Notes: generated by a model not told the origin, from the letters alone. DNA of 23,945 nt from Frankiaceae bacterium (GCA_030840615.1 JAVEEE010000068.1:1-23945), one strand, 5' to 3'. Shown: positions 1 through 9,079, numbered from the stretch's first letter. Made by a program: numbers and translations.

Positions 1-1
1 A

Positions 2-445
2 TGGCTGCTCGGGTTGGCGGTTGCCACAACTGTGTTGTCGGCCAACCCTGCCCCGGCCAGCGCAGCGGCCGGCGGGGCCTTCAAAGGCACTCTGACCATC
101 AACTGCTTCGGCTGCGGCGCCAGCTCAGGGCGAGCAACGCTCAAGGCAACCGGGACCATCGCCGGCAAGCGCATCGTGCAAGCGCCGTTGACGATGTCTT
201 TCACCTTCTACTCCTCACTCGCGACCTGCCCCGTCCAGGGTCAGGCGACCGGGACCTACTCAGGGGCGGCAGACGGCTACTTCGGCGCGAACTTCGGACC
301 GACCGGCGCAACTTTCGGCATCGTGAGCTTCACCGGGGAGATCAATGGCGTGGGCACGATCTCGCTGGCTTCGACAACACCTGATGTCATTTCGTGTGGG
401 CAGCCGCTGAGCGCGACGGTTGTCGGAGAGTTTGCGGGAACATGA
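2..445 (+). CDS. Small secreted Cys-containing protein, 5' end outside window
   Basis: The reading frame is open from the first bases of the window, so the true start lies upstream. The first residues visible (WLLGLAVATTVLSANPAPASA) look like the hydrophobic core and cleavage region of a Sec signal peptide. An in-frame TTG at 14 is an unlikely start because it would cut into that core. The mature part, about 120 residues, is rich in Gly, Thr and Ala and looks like an all-beta domain. It has four cysteines, including a CFGC motif just after the signal and single Cys in LATCPV and VISCGQP, which could form two disulfides outside the cell. Its stop codon overlaps the ATG of the next gene (ATGA at 442-445), so it is translationally linked to an anchored propeller-like protein and an ABC transporter. 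I do not recognise the family and assign no function. Confidence 0.75.
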   Translation, partial: WLLGLAVATTVLSANPAPASAAAGGAFKGTLTINCFGCGASSGRATLKATGTIAGKRIVQAPLTMSFTFYSSLATCPVQGQATGTYSGAADGYFGANFGPTGATFGIVSFTGEINGVGTISLASTTPDVISCGQPLSATVVGEFAGT

Positions 446-3162
446 TCCGACGACGCCACGTGCGTGCGCTGTTGTGCGCCGCTCTCCTGGCCATGCTGAA
501 TGCACCGGCATTCGCGGGCTCGGAAGCCGCCCACCTGCATCACGAAGACTCGGCCGGCGCGCCATTGCAGATCATCGGGCACCTGCCGGAACCCAAGGAC
601 CGCGTCTACGACGGCGGTCAAATCGCTTACGTCGACACACCCGGTCGACGGCTCTACCTGAAATACATCGACCCCAATCTCCAGGACCATCTCGTCACCT
701 ACGATCTTCGCCCGCAGATTCCGAAGCCGATCGCCGATGGCGTGATCGGCCCGGACTCGATCAGTGGAGGACTGGTCTCGCCGTACGACCAGACGACGCT
801 CGATCCCCGACGGCAGCACCTGTTGATGGTCACCGGCAACACCGAGGTGGCAGGTCAGACTCCACCTCTGGGCAACCCGCGGATCACCGTGTTCGACCTC
901 GACAAGAACCGCACCGCGACACGATGGGACCTCTCCACCGAGCTGCCGGGCTTCTACCCGTTCGGCATGACCTACTCGACCGCGGACGACCGCGTCTACC
1001 TCGTCGGCGACTTCACCGCGACCTCGTCAAGCGAGATCCCATTTCTGAAACCGGCCAGCCCGGCGTCGACGGTCGTCGCGCTCGACCCGAGGACCGGCGC
1101 AGTGATCTGGGTGCGCCCAATCCCCCAGTGTCAGCAGCCGATGTTCAGCTCGGGCATCGGGGGGTTGGTTGTCCGCAGCCACTTCCGGCCGGCGATCTAC
1201 TTCGCGTGCATGACCGCCGGCACCCCGAGTGGTCAGCCCTATCCGGGCGAGGCAGGGCTCGTGCGCCTCAACATCCAGCCGCACGCCGACCAGTCTGAGG
1301 CCCTCCGATTCCCCGTCGACTTCTTTCCCATCGCCGGGCAGTACTTCAACGGTGCCGCGACAGGGATCGCGACCTTCGACTATCCGGACGACCGCTTCCT
1401 GCTGCAGAGCCTGTCGCCGCGGACACCGGGCGCATGGGTTTTCGACGGACGCATCTCGTCATGGGTCGGCTTCGTCTCGGCGCCCTACTACAGCGATCAG
1501 TTCGCCGGTTTCAACCAGCGACTCGGCCATCTCTACATGGGCTTGCGGATCGGCGCCACGCAGGATTCTCGCGATGGGATGGTCATCGCTGACCTGCATC
1601 AGATTCCGGTGCCGGCGGGTTCCTTCCAGCCGATCGTCACAGAGGCGCTCATACCGACGGATGCGCAGTCTCGCCGTCTCTTCATCCTGCCCGGCGGAGC
1701 CAGCGCGACTCACGAGCCCTATCTCATCGCGCGCGACATGACCCCTAAACGGGCTGCGCCGAGCCCGTTGGACTACGACGCACTGACCGACGGGGTGCCC
1801 GAGAGCAAGGCAGCCTTCGTCAGCTACTCCGCAGACGCCAACGCCTACGGCGCCGACCTGGTCCTCGTGGGGGGGCTGGCCGGGCCGGTCAGCGTGACGG
1901 GTAACCAGACCGTCGATCTGCCGGTGGCCGGCGGGAGCCGCGGCGTGGTTCTCGCCAAGATCAGCGGCCTCGGGCTCCGCCCGGCCGGCGCGTCCGCAAG
2001 CGCGCAGTCGACCACGGCCGACCTCAACACGACGAAGGACTACGAGACCAACGGCTCCTTGGGCGCATGGCCCTACTCCGCGGTGAGCTGCCTCGACAGC
2101 GGCGGCGGCATCAAGCCGCAGTCGACGACAACCAACGGCGCGGAGTCCCGGGTCGACTGCTCGTTGGCCGACGCCATCGCCAAGGGCTCGTCCGAGGCAG
2201 CCGCGGCAACCCTCGGGTTGGTGCATGTCGGGCATGCCGAGACCAGCGGCATCACCCACCGCGACCTGGGTCACGGCGCCACGACCCAGGTCCGGGCGCG
2301 TTCGGCCGGCATCGTCGTCGACGTTCCTGGCGTCGGAACCCTGCGCATCGGGTCGGTGACAGCCAGCCTGACGACGGGCGCGCACGGCATGACCGGCACG
2401 TCGTCGGCGACCTACCGCCGGGTGATCAGCGGGCTGGAGATCGACGACCCCAAGGGCAAGACGCTTCTCGGACCGAGCGCCTGTGCGACCACCGTGTCGA
2501 CTGCTGGTGGCCACAAGCCTGTCGTCAAGGACACCTGCGGTTCTGTCGCGCGGCAGGTCAACGCGCTCACCCAGACCCGGTTGCATCTGGGACTCCCCTT
2601 GCCCGAAGCAACGGCAAGTGTGCGCGGTGCGTATTCGACCATCCAGCAGACCGACGCCGACTACTACCAAGAGCGAACGGTCGACGACCAGGGCGTTGTC
2701 TACCCGCACGACTCCACCGCCCAGCGACCCATGCCCGCATTGCAGCTCGTCGTCTACAACGACTCGACGGAGCGGTCGCGCGTGCTCGCCCAGTTCGCCG
2801 CGGTCCAGGGCGACTCGATCTTCGACACGAGTGCCGAACAGACGACCCCGGGCGGCGGCCCACCACCGGGCAGCGTCCCCACCGGTCATCAGCCCGGTAC
2901 GCCGCCGACCACCGCCAGCGTCCCCCCAGCCGACGTTTCGCCCGGCGACACCACGACGACCGTTCCGCCGCCCATCACCGCACCCACCATCGCCACACCG
3001 CGCACCGGGCTGACCGGCTGGCTGCTGCTGCACCGCAGCCTGCGGGACGCCTTGCTGCTGGCCGGGATCCTCGCGATCGCCGCCGGAGCCGGCGTACTGG
3101 CCGCTCGCCGTCATCAGCTGCTGCTTGCCATGTCCGCACCAACCGAGAGGCACCGCACATGA
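442..3162 (+). CDS. Secreted, C-terminally membrane-anchored propeller-like protein
   Basis: This is a 906-aa protein if started at ATG 442. That start overlaps the previous stop and gives a clean signal peptide (MIRRRHVRALLCAALLAML, cleavage after AFA near residue 25). An in-frame start at 394 would bury the signal, so I rejected it. Residues about 45-500 contain repeated short strands with PQQ/YVTN-like phrases such as VVALDPRTGAVIWVRPI (about 211-227), suggesting a beta-propeller outside the cell. Residues about 520-800 are Thr/Ser/Gly/Val-rich and resemble the repetitive beta domains of actinobacterial secreted proteins. A Pro/Thr-rich linker (about 802-853) leads to one membrane helix (about 868-887) and a basic cytoplasmic tail. 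The stop overlaps the start of the solute-binding protein gene (ATGA at 3159-3162). The anchored, stalked layout beside a transporter suggests a surface receptor or ligand-handling protein, but this is inference. No catalytic motif was recognised. Confidence 0.85.
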   Translation: MIRRRHVRALLCAALLAMLNAPAFAGSEAAHLHHEDSAGAPLQIIGHLPEPKDRVYDGGQIAYVDTPGRRLYLKYIDPNLQDHLVTYDLRPQIPKPIADGVIGPDSISGGLVSPYDQTTLDPRRQHLLMVTGNTEVAGQTPPLGNPRITVFDLDKNRTATRWDLSTELPGFYPFGMTYSTADDRVYLVGDFTATSSSEIPFLKPASPASTVVALDPRTGAVIWVRPIPQCQQPMFSSGIGGLVVRSHFRPAIYFACMTAGTPSGQPYPGEAGLVRLNIQPHADQSEALRFPVDFFPIAGQYFNGAATGIATFDYPDDRFLLQSLSPRTPGAWVFDGRISSWVGFVSAPYYSDQFAGFNQRLGHLYMGLRIGATQDSRDGMVIADLHQIPVPAGSFQPIVTEALIPTDAQSRRLFILPGGASATHEPYLIARDMTPKRAAPSPLDYDALTDGVPESKAAFVSYSADANAYGADLVLVGGLAGPVSVTGNQTVDLPVAGGSRGVVLAKISGLGLRPAGASASAQSTTADLNTTKDYETNGSLGAWPYSAVSCLDSGGGIKPQSTTTNGAESRVDCSLADAIAKGSSEAAAATLGLVHVGHAETSGITHRDLGHGATTQVRARSAGIVVDVPGVGTLRIGSVTASLTTGAHGMTGTSSATYRRVISGLEIDDPKGKTLLGPSACATTVSTAGGHKPVVKDTCGSVARQVNALTQTRLHLGLPLPEATASVRGAYSTIQQTDADYYQERTVDDQGVVYPHDSTAQRPMPALQLVVYNDSTERSRVLAQFAAVQGDSIFDTSAEQTTPGGGPPPGSVPTGHQPGTPPTTASVPPADVSPGDTTTTVPPPITAPTIATPRTGLTGWLLLHRSLRDALLLAGILAIAAGAGVLAARRHQLLLAMSAPTERHRT

Positions 3163-4700
3163 TGTCCCCACGTACGACCTCGGCGTGGCCCTACCTCGCC
3201 GTCTTCGTCGTCGGCGCCCTCATCGGTGGTGTGGCGATGGTCGAGGTCGTGCCCGCCGACCGGCTTCCGGCAGCGAGCGCGACCAACGGAGCGGTGCCTG
3301 GCGTCACCGGCCCGCAGGATGCCCAGCCCGGAACCACCGCCGGCAAGGCAACCGGACAGCACGGCCCGACGGCCAACAGCCCGACCGGCAGCAACGCCAA
3401 CGGACCGACCACCGGCCAGCCGACGGGCGGCGGTCAGACGCTGCCGCCGGCCAAACCGGGTCTCACCTGCACGGCTGCGGGCAACGGCGGCGCGACCGAC
3501 AAGGGCGTCTCCGCCAACGAGATCAAGCTCGCGACCACCGTGGTGCAGTCCGGCATCGGCTCGGCGTTCCTCGGTGAGATGCGCTACGCGATGGACGCCG
3601 TGGTCCAGCAGGTCAACCAGTCCGGCGGCATCTGCGGGCGGCGCCTGTCGATGACCTACAAGGACGACGGCTGGCAGGCGACGACCGGTGCGCAGTATCT
3701 GCGTGACTTCGTGCAGTCCGGTGTCTTCGCGATCCCGGTGGGGGCCTCGTCCGAGGGGCTGCAGGTCATCATCAAGAGCGGCGACCTCAACAGCGCCCGG
3801 ATGCCGGTAGTCGGCACCGACGGCCTCGCTATCGACCAGTACGCCCAGGGCAACGGAAGCGCGCAGCCCTGGGTGTGGCCCATCGCGACGTCGACGGCGT
3901 CGTCGGCGCGCATCAGGGCCGACGACGCCTACAAGCGCGGCGCGCGCCACTTCGGCATCGTCTTCGACAACAACTACCACTTCGGTCGCGAGGCAGCGTC
4001 GGCATTCAACGCCGAGGTACGCCGGCTCACCGGGTCGACCGTGCAGGGTTACAACAGCAGCAACTCGTGCAACCAGCACTACTGCGGCATCCAGGCCGGG
4101 CAGAACAGCTACAGCAGCCAGGCCGCGACGTTCTACCAGAGCAAGCCCGACTTCGTGGCGCTGTTCCTCGAGCCGGAGACCGCACTCACGTGGATGCAGG
4201 ACCCCAACACCCCCGGTGCGGCTGACGACACGATCTCGCACGGCTACGCCGCCGCCCAACCGATGTTCACCTACCAGTTCGAGAGCCAGTGCGGCGACAA
4301 GTGCGACCAGATGGTCACGTGGACCGGGTTCAAGCCCAACGTCGAGCAATACACGAACGACCCGGCCGTCCACGACTACGTCAACGCGCTCCGCGCGGTC
4401 AACCCGCAGGCCGACCCCTACAACCAGTTCAGCGAGGGCGCCTACCAGGGCATGCAGCTACTCGTTACGGCACTGCGCAAGGTCGGCCCTGACCTCACCC
4501 GCGCCCGGCTACAGGCAGTGCTCAACGCGATGACGCTCAAAGGCGGAGTGACGCTGCAGTCGAGCTTGTCGTTCACGCCGCTGTCGCGCTACGCGAACAC
4601 GACGATGCAAGCGTTCACGATGCAATACAAGGGCACGCCCGGCGGGTGGCGCACCGGTGCCATCGCGCACGACACGCACGCCAAGCTCGGGGCGGGTTGA
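3159..4700 (+). CDS. Membrane-tethered solute-binding protein of a Liv-type ABC transporter
   Basis: This is a 513-aa protein starting at ATG 3159, which overlaps the previous stop; a second ATG follows at 3162. Residues about 11-31 form a hydrophobic helix with no lipobox cysteine, so the protein is probably held by an uncleaved N-terminal membrane anchor and not a lipid. Residues about 35-100 are a Gly/Pro/Thr/Asn-rich linker. From about residue 102 the sequence fits a type I periplasmic binding fold of the branched-chain amino acid family (Peripla_BP_6): VSANEIKLATTVVQSG, a helix with AMDAVVQQVNQSGGI, and FGIVFDNNYHFGREAASAF. Cysteines at 104, in GGIC, in SCNQHYC and in CGDKC could form surface disulfides. 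It captures the solute and delivers it to the permease encoded next, whose start overlaps this stop (TGATG at 4698-4702). The ligand is unknown: family members bind amino acids, amides, urea, aromatic acids and others. Confidence 0.9.
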   Translation: MMSPRTTSAWPYLAVFVVGALIGGVAMVEVVPADRLPAASATNGAVPGVTGPQDAQPGTTAGKATGQHGPTANSPTGSNANGPTTGQPTGGGQTLPPAKPGLTCTAAGNGGATDKGVSANEIKLATTVVQSGIGSAFLGEMRYAMDAVVQQVNQSGGICGRRLSMTYKDDGWQATTGAQYLRDFVQSGVFAIPVGASSEGLQVIIKSGDLNSARMPVVGTDGLAIDQYAQGNGSAQPWVWPIATSTASSARIRADDAYKRGARHFGIVFDNNYHFGREAASAFNAEVRRLTGSTVQGYNSSNSCNQHYCGIQAGQNSYSSQAATFYQSKPDFVALFLEPETALTWMQDPNTPGAADDTISHGYAAAQPMFTYQFESQCGDKCDQMVTWTGFKPNVEQYTNDPAVHDYVNALRAVNPQADPYNQFSEGAYQGMQLLVTALRKVGPDLTRARLQAVLNAMTLKGGVTLQSSLSFTPLSRYANTTMQAFTMQYKGTPGGWRTGAIAHDTHAKLGAG

Positions 4701-7615
4701 TGACCCGCCTCCTCCTCTTCACCTTCCTGTCGATCCCGCTGATCGGCGCCTACATCCTGTTCTCGATCGGCATCGTCGTCATCTACCGCGCGTCGCGGGT
4801 GCTCAACCTGGCGCACGGCGCGATGGCGATGGTGCCGGCGTACTTCTACTACTCCCTCACCAAGCACGGCACGCCGCGTGTCGTCGCCATCGGCCTCGCG
4901 ATCCTCGGCGGTGCAGCGCTCGGCGTTGCGGTGGAGGCGTTGTTCGTCCGTAGGCTGCGCCGGCAGGGCCCCACCGCGCAGACCGTCGGCACGGTCGCGG
5001 TCACTGGCCTGCTCATCGCACTTGTCGCGAAGGTCTACGGCACCTCGCCGATCCAGCCCCCGGCCGTGTTTCCCAAAGGGCAGGTCACGATCGCCGGCGC
5101 GTCCGTCGCCTACGGCTCGATCGCGCTCCTCCTCATCGGCCTGCTCGCCGCGGCCGGGCTGCTGGCGTTCTTCCGGTTCACGCAGTTCGGGCTCGCGTTG
5201 CGCGGCGCCGCGCAGAACCGCACCGCAGCGTCTATCGTCGGCATCAACCCCGACATGGCGGCGAGCGCGGCGTGGGCGGTGGGCGGCGCGACAGCAGCGC
5301 TCGCCGGCGTGCTGCTCGCAGCGGTGACGAACCTCAACCCCTACACCCTGTCGCTCGAGGTGCTGCCCGGCTTCGTGGCCGCGCTCATCGGCGGGTTGGA
5401 GAGCCTCGTCGGCGCGATCATCGGAGCCGTCATCGCCGGGCTCGCGTTCGGCATCGTGCCGCTGATCAGCCAGCTGCCGGTCATCGGGTCGCCCTTGCGG
5501 CTCGCCGGCGCCCCGCAGCTGGTGCTGACCTTGCTCGCGCTCGGCGTGATGATCAGCCGCGGTCGGCGCCTGTCCGGTGCCGACGCCGACACGTCAGCGC
5601 TCGGCGCAGCGACCGCGGCGTTCACCCGCCGGTCGCCGGTGCGGCCGACGACCCTCGCGTTGCTGGCGCTGCTGCTCATCTGGCCATGGATCGTGCCGTT
5701 CTCGGTGCTGGGCAGCTCGCTGCTCGCCCTCGAATACGCCGTCGTCGCGTTGTCGCTCGTCGTGCTCAGCGGATGGGTCGGGCAGATCTCGCTGGCGCAG
5801 GCGACGTTCGTCGGCATCGGCGCACTCGTCACCGGACTCATCGCACGCGACGTCGGCGTCGGCTTCCCGTTCGACGTGGTGATCGGTGTGGTGGCTGCCG
5901 CTGCCGCCGCGACGATCCTCGGTGCGGTCGCGCTGCGGATCCGCGGGCTCTACCTGGCGGTCGCAACGCTGATCTTCGCGTGGATGGGTGACGCGTTCCT
6001 CTTCCCGTCACCCTGGCTCGGAGCGTCCGGTGGCAGCTCGACGATCCCCAACCAGCGCATCGGCCATCCGGGGGGGCTCGTCTCGATCGACCTCACGAGT
6101 CGTCGCGTCGTGTTCCTCATCTTCCTCGCGGTCATCGCTCTCGTCGTACTCGGCTTGAGCAACCTGCGCGACACCCGCGTCGGCCGCGCGTTCTTTGCGA
6201 TCCGCGGGTCGGAGGTAGCGGCCGCGTCGCTGGGCGTGCACGTCACCCGTTACAAGCTCTACGCGTTCGCCGTCGCCGGTGCGCTGGCCGGACTGGGCGG
6301 CGGCATGCTGATCGTCGACCAGCGCACCGTCGTGCCCGCAAGCTTCTTCTTCACCGTGTCACTGCAATATCTCGCGATCGCCGTCGTCGGCGGCATGTCC
6401 AGTCTCGGCGGCGGTGTCGCCGCCGGCGTGCTGTTCGCCGGCCTCAACGAGCTGTTCTACCGCGTCAGCGCATTGGCGGGATGGCTCGATCTCGTCTCGG
6501 CGTCGCTGCTGGCGGTCGTGCTGCTCCTCTACCCCGGCGGTCTCGCCGCCGCGTTCGCGAGTGCGAAACGCATCGGCGATCGCTTCAGCGCACTCGTGCT
6601 CCCGCTGCTGCCGAAACGTGCGGCCCGTCCGTCAGGGTCGACCGAGCGTTCGGAGCAGACGGCGCAGGCGCCGGCCGGCGACTGGCTCGACGCGCTGGCG
6701 CGCCCGGCGACGCGCACGATCACCGCCGAAGTGCCCGACCAGCCCACGCCGCGCACGGCACCGGTCATCGACCCCACCGCACCGCCGGCGCTTTACGCCG
6801 CCGGGGTGACGGTGAAGTTCGGCGGCCTGACTGCCGTGAGCAACGCCGACCTCGACGTGCAAACCGGCGAGATCGTCGGGTTGATCGGTCCCAACGGCGC
6901 GGGCAAGACGACGCTGTTCAACGCCGTGCTCGGGCTCAACGAGCCGGCGGCCGGCGCCATCAAGCTGTTCGGCCAGGACATCACCGGTACCCCTGCACAC
7001 CGCCGCGCCGGCATGGGCGTCGCGCGGACGTTCCAGGTGCTGCAGCTGTTCAGCGGCCTCAGCGTCTTCGACAACGTGCTGATGGGCACCCACCTGCACC
7101 ACCACGGCTCATTGATGGGCGGCCTCGTCGGCACGCCGGTGACGATCGAGAGCGAACGACGTTGCCGGCAGCGGGTGGCCGCGGTGCTCGACCTGCTCGG
7201 GCTGTCCGAGGTCGCGGACTCCTCGGTGACGGACCTGCCGTTCGGCACGTTGCGACTGGTCGAGCTGGGCCGGGCGCTCGCGACCGGCGGCAAGCTGCTG
7301 ATGCTCGACGAGGCAGCATCCGGACTCAACGACATCGAGACGGCCCGCCTCGTCGAGGTCGTGCAGTCGATCCGCGCGCTCGGCGTCTCGGTGCTGCTCA
7401 TCGAGCACGACATGCAGATGGTGTCCGCCGCGTGTGACCGGGTCTTCGTCATGGACCGCGGCGAGGTCATCGCCTCCGGCACACCCGACGAGGTCTCCCG
7501 CGACGAGCGGGTGCGCGAGGCCTACCTCGGCGTCACGGCCCCGAAGCCGGCCGCGCGCAAGCCGCGCGCGCGTCGTACAGCAAAGAAGGCCACTGACCTG
7601 GCGGGGGCGCGCTGA
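4700..7615 (+). CDS. LivH-LivM-LivG fusion: two permease domains plus ATPase
   Basis: This is a 971-aa single chain in the cytoplasmic membrane. Residues 1 to about 305 match a LivH-type permease (RVLNLAHGAMAMVPAY near the start, several membrane helices). Residues about 320-625 match LivM (LSGWVGQISLAQATFVGIGA, then ALRIRGLYLAVATLIFAW and FFAIRGSEVAAASLGV). A charged linker of about 60 residues follows. A LivG-type ATPase occupies about 695-950: Walker A GPNGAGKTT (730-738), a degenerate signature LPFGT, Walker B LLMLDEA (866-872) with Glu871, and the switch His903 in LIEHDM. The tail is Lys/Arg/Ala-rich. In most bacteria these are three separate subunits. Together with LivF and the tethered binding protein it makes a complete importer. 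ATG 4700 overlaps the upstream stop by one base, and the stop overlaps the livF start the same way (TGATG at 7613-7617). Confidence 0.93.
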   Translation: MTRLLLFTFLSIPLIGAYILFSIGIVVIYRASRVLNLAHGAMAMVPAYFYYSLTKHGTPRVVAIGLAILGGAALGVAVEALFVRRLRRQGPTAQTVGTVAVTGLLIALVAKVYGTSPIQPPAVFPKGQVTIAGASVAYGSIALLLIGLLAAAGLLAFFRFTQFGLALRGAAQNRTAASIVGINPDMAASAAWAVGGATAALAGVLLAAVTNLNPYTLSLEVLPGFVAALIGGLESLVGAIIGAVIAGLAFGIVPLISQLPVIGSPLRLAGAPQLVLTLLALGVMISRGRRLSGADADTSALGAATAAFTRRSPVRPTTLALLALLLIWPWIVPFSVLGSSLLALEYAVVALSLVVLSGWVGQISLAQATFVGIGALVTGLIARDVGVGFPFDVVIGVVAAAAAATILGAVALRIRGLYLAVATLIFAWMGDAFLFPSPWLGASGGSSTIPNQRIGHPGGLVSIDLTSRRVVFLIFLAVIALVVLGLSNLRDTRVGRAFFAIRGSEVAAASLGVHVTRYKLYAFAVAGALAGLGGGMLIVDQRTVVPASFFFTVSLQYLAIAVVGGMSSLGGGVAAGVLFAGLNELFYRVSALAGWLDLVSASLLAVVLLLYPGGLAAAFASAKRIGDRFSALVLPLLPKRAARPSGSTERSEQTAQAPAGDWLDALARPATRTITAEVPDQPTPRTAPVIDPTAPPALYAAGVTVKFGGLTAVSNADLDVQTGEIVGLIGPNGAGKTTLFNAVLGLNEPAAGAIKLFGQDITGTPAHRRAGMGVARTFQVLQLFSGLSVFDNVLMGTHLHHHGSLMGGLVGTPVTIESERRCRQRVAAVLDLLGLSEVADSSVTDLPFGTLRLVELGRALATGGKLLMLDEAASGLNDIETARLVEVVQSIRALGVSVLLIEHDMQMVSAACDRVFVMDRGEVIASGTPDEVSRDERVREAYLGVTAPKPAARKPRARRTAKKATDLAGAR

Positions 7616-8334
7616 TGCTGGTCGTCGACGGACTCAACGTCAGCTACGGCGCCGTCCAGGTGGTGCACGACGTGCACCTGGAAGTCGGCGCCGGCGAGAT
7701 GGTTGCACTGCTCGGGGCCAACGGCGCGGGCAAGACGACGACGTTGCGCGCGCTGTCCGGGCTCGCCGACGTCGCCCGCGGCAGCGTCCTGCTGGAGGGC
7801 AAGGAGCTGCTGGGAGTGCCCACGCATCGCATCGTGCGCGAGGGCGTGGCGCACCTGCCGCAAGGACGCGAGCTCTTCGCCGAGCTCAGCGTCGTCGACA
7901 ACCTGCGGCTCGGGCACTGGAGCAAGCGCGGCGACTCCGCGCACTTCCAGGCGCAGGTCGAGCGGGTGTTCACGCTGTTCCCCAAGCTGCGCGAACGCGC
8001 CGGTCAGGCAGCGGGCACCATGTCCGGCGGCGAGCAGCAGATGCTCGCGGTCGCCCGCGCGCTGATGACCGAGCCTCGACTGCTGCTTGTCGACGAGGCG
8101 TCGATGGGTCTCGCGCCGATCGTCGTCGACCAGCTCTTCGACGCGCTCGAGCGCGTCAACGCGACGGGGACGTCGATCCTCGTCGTGGAGCAGTTCGTCG
8201 CCAAGGCGCTGGGGCACACGTCGCGGGCTTATGTGCTGGCCAAGGGACGAATCGTCGTCGAGGGCGCGAGTGCCGAGCTGCTCAGCTCCCCCGAGCTGCT
8301 CGGGGCCTATCTCGGCGACGGCACGGCCGCCTGA
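7615..8334 (+). CDS. livF: LivF-type ABC transporter ATP-binding protein
   Basis: This 239-aa protein has the normal length for LivF. It has Walker A GANGAGKTT (34-42), signature MSGGEQQML (136-144), Walker B LLLVDEA (156-162) with catalytic Glu161, and VEQ at 191-193 where other ATPases have a switch histidine; that substitution is normal for LivF. It is the second ATPase of the importer and pairs with the LivG domain fused to the permeases. Its ATG at 7615 shares a base with the upstream stop, so it is probably translationally coupled. It is the last gene of the overlapping run; the next gene begins 67 nt later. Confidence 0.95.
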   Translation: MLVVDGLNVSYGAVQVVHDVHLEVGAGEMVALLGANGAGKTTTLRALSGLADVARGSVLLEGKELLGVPTHRIVREGVAHLPQGRELFAELSVVDNLRLGHWSKRGDSAHFQAQVERVFTLFPKLRERAGQAAGTMSGGEQQMLAVARALMTEPRLLLVDEASMGLAPIVVDQLFDALERVNATGTSILVVEQFVAKALGHTSRAYVLAKGRIVVEGASAELLSSPELLGAYLGDGTAA

Positions 8335-8401
8335 GCCCCGCAGTTGCCCGGCGACGCGAATTCGCTGGCGCGGACGGCGGCCGGCTCGCGATCATGAGCC
8401 C

Positions 8402-9040
8402 ATGCCGGCTGCGCTGCTGACGGGTTTGGGCACGGGTTTGGGCCTCGGCGTCTTCGTCGCCGCCCAGGTCGGCCCCATCTGGCTGCTGTGCGCCCGCAGC
8501 TCGCTGCGTTACGGCGCGCGCAGCGGGCTGGCGATCGGCGCCGGAGCCGCCATCGTCGACCTGGCCTACGCCGCGCTCGGTGTCGCCGGCGCCGCGTCGC
8601 TGGTGCGGATCAGCGCCGCGCGCTTGACGCTCGGTCTCGTCGGCGCGGCGTTCCTGCTGGTGCTCGGCGGGCGGACCGTGTGGCATGCCGCGCGGGTCCG
8701 CCACGGGGGTGAGAGCGAGGGCGAGGTGCTCGCGCCCGGGGCGGCGTTCCGGACCTCGCTGGCCGCGACCGCGTCCAACCCGACGACGATCGCGTCGTGG
8801 GCAGCCATCTTCAGTGCCGCGTCCGTCGGGCACGTCGCCGACACGTGGACGACGGCCACGGCGATGCTGGCGGGCATCGCGGTCGGGAGCTTTGCGTGGT
8901 TCGCGGCCCTGTCGACCGCCGCCGGCCGGTTCGGGCGGCGACTGACCGACGGTCACCTGCGCGCGGTTGACGCGTTGTCCGGGACCGGCATCGCTGCCTT
9001 TGGCGGAATTCTGGCCGTTCGGACCCTCCGAGCGGAGTAG
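8402..9040 (+). CDS. LysE-family transporter
   Basis: This is a 212-aa very hydrophobic protein, a typical length for the LysE/RhtB amino acid exporter family, with about six membrane helices. The N-terminal region (VAAQVGPIWLLCARSSLRYG, then ARSGLAIGAGAAIVDLAYA) and the later TASNPTTIASWAAIF match conserved parts of the family, where the Pro-Gly-Pro region and the Asn-Pro in a later helix are typical. Here the first motif reads VGP and not PGP. I chose ATG 8402 because it begins directly at the first helix; the longer open frame upstream overlaps livF and has shadow composition. No good ribosome site is visible before it. Members export amino acids or other small molecules; the substrate is unknown. 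Same strand as the Liv operon but not overlapping it, so cotranscription is uncertain. Confidence 0.85.
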   Translation: MPAALLTGLGTGLGLGVFVAAQVGPIWLLCARSSLRYGARSGLAIGAGAAIVDLAYAALGVAGAASLVRISAARLTLGLVGAAFLLVLGGRTVWHAARVRHGGESEGEVLAPGAAFRTSLAATASNPTTIASWAAIFSAASVGHVADTWTTATAMLAGIAVGSFAWFAALSTAAGRFGRRLTDGHLRAVDALSGTGIAAFGGILAVRTLRAE

Positions 9041-9079
9041 CGTCCGCGGCAACAAGCCGTCGTACATCGTGGGGGAACC

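Noticed and set aside
1459..3171. A 570-aa open frame on the - strand opposite the propeller-like gene
   Set aside because: Shadow composition and no recognisable domain; the + strand gene fits the overlapping operon.
8187..8195. Missing switch histidine in LivF (VEQ at 191-193)
   Set aside because: A Gln at this site is normal in LivF proteins, so it is not a sign of an inactive ATPase.
8356..8365. Perfect 10-bp palindrome GCGAATTCGC between livF and the LysE-type gene
   Set aside because: Short and isolated, with no extended arms or second copy; it can occur by chance.
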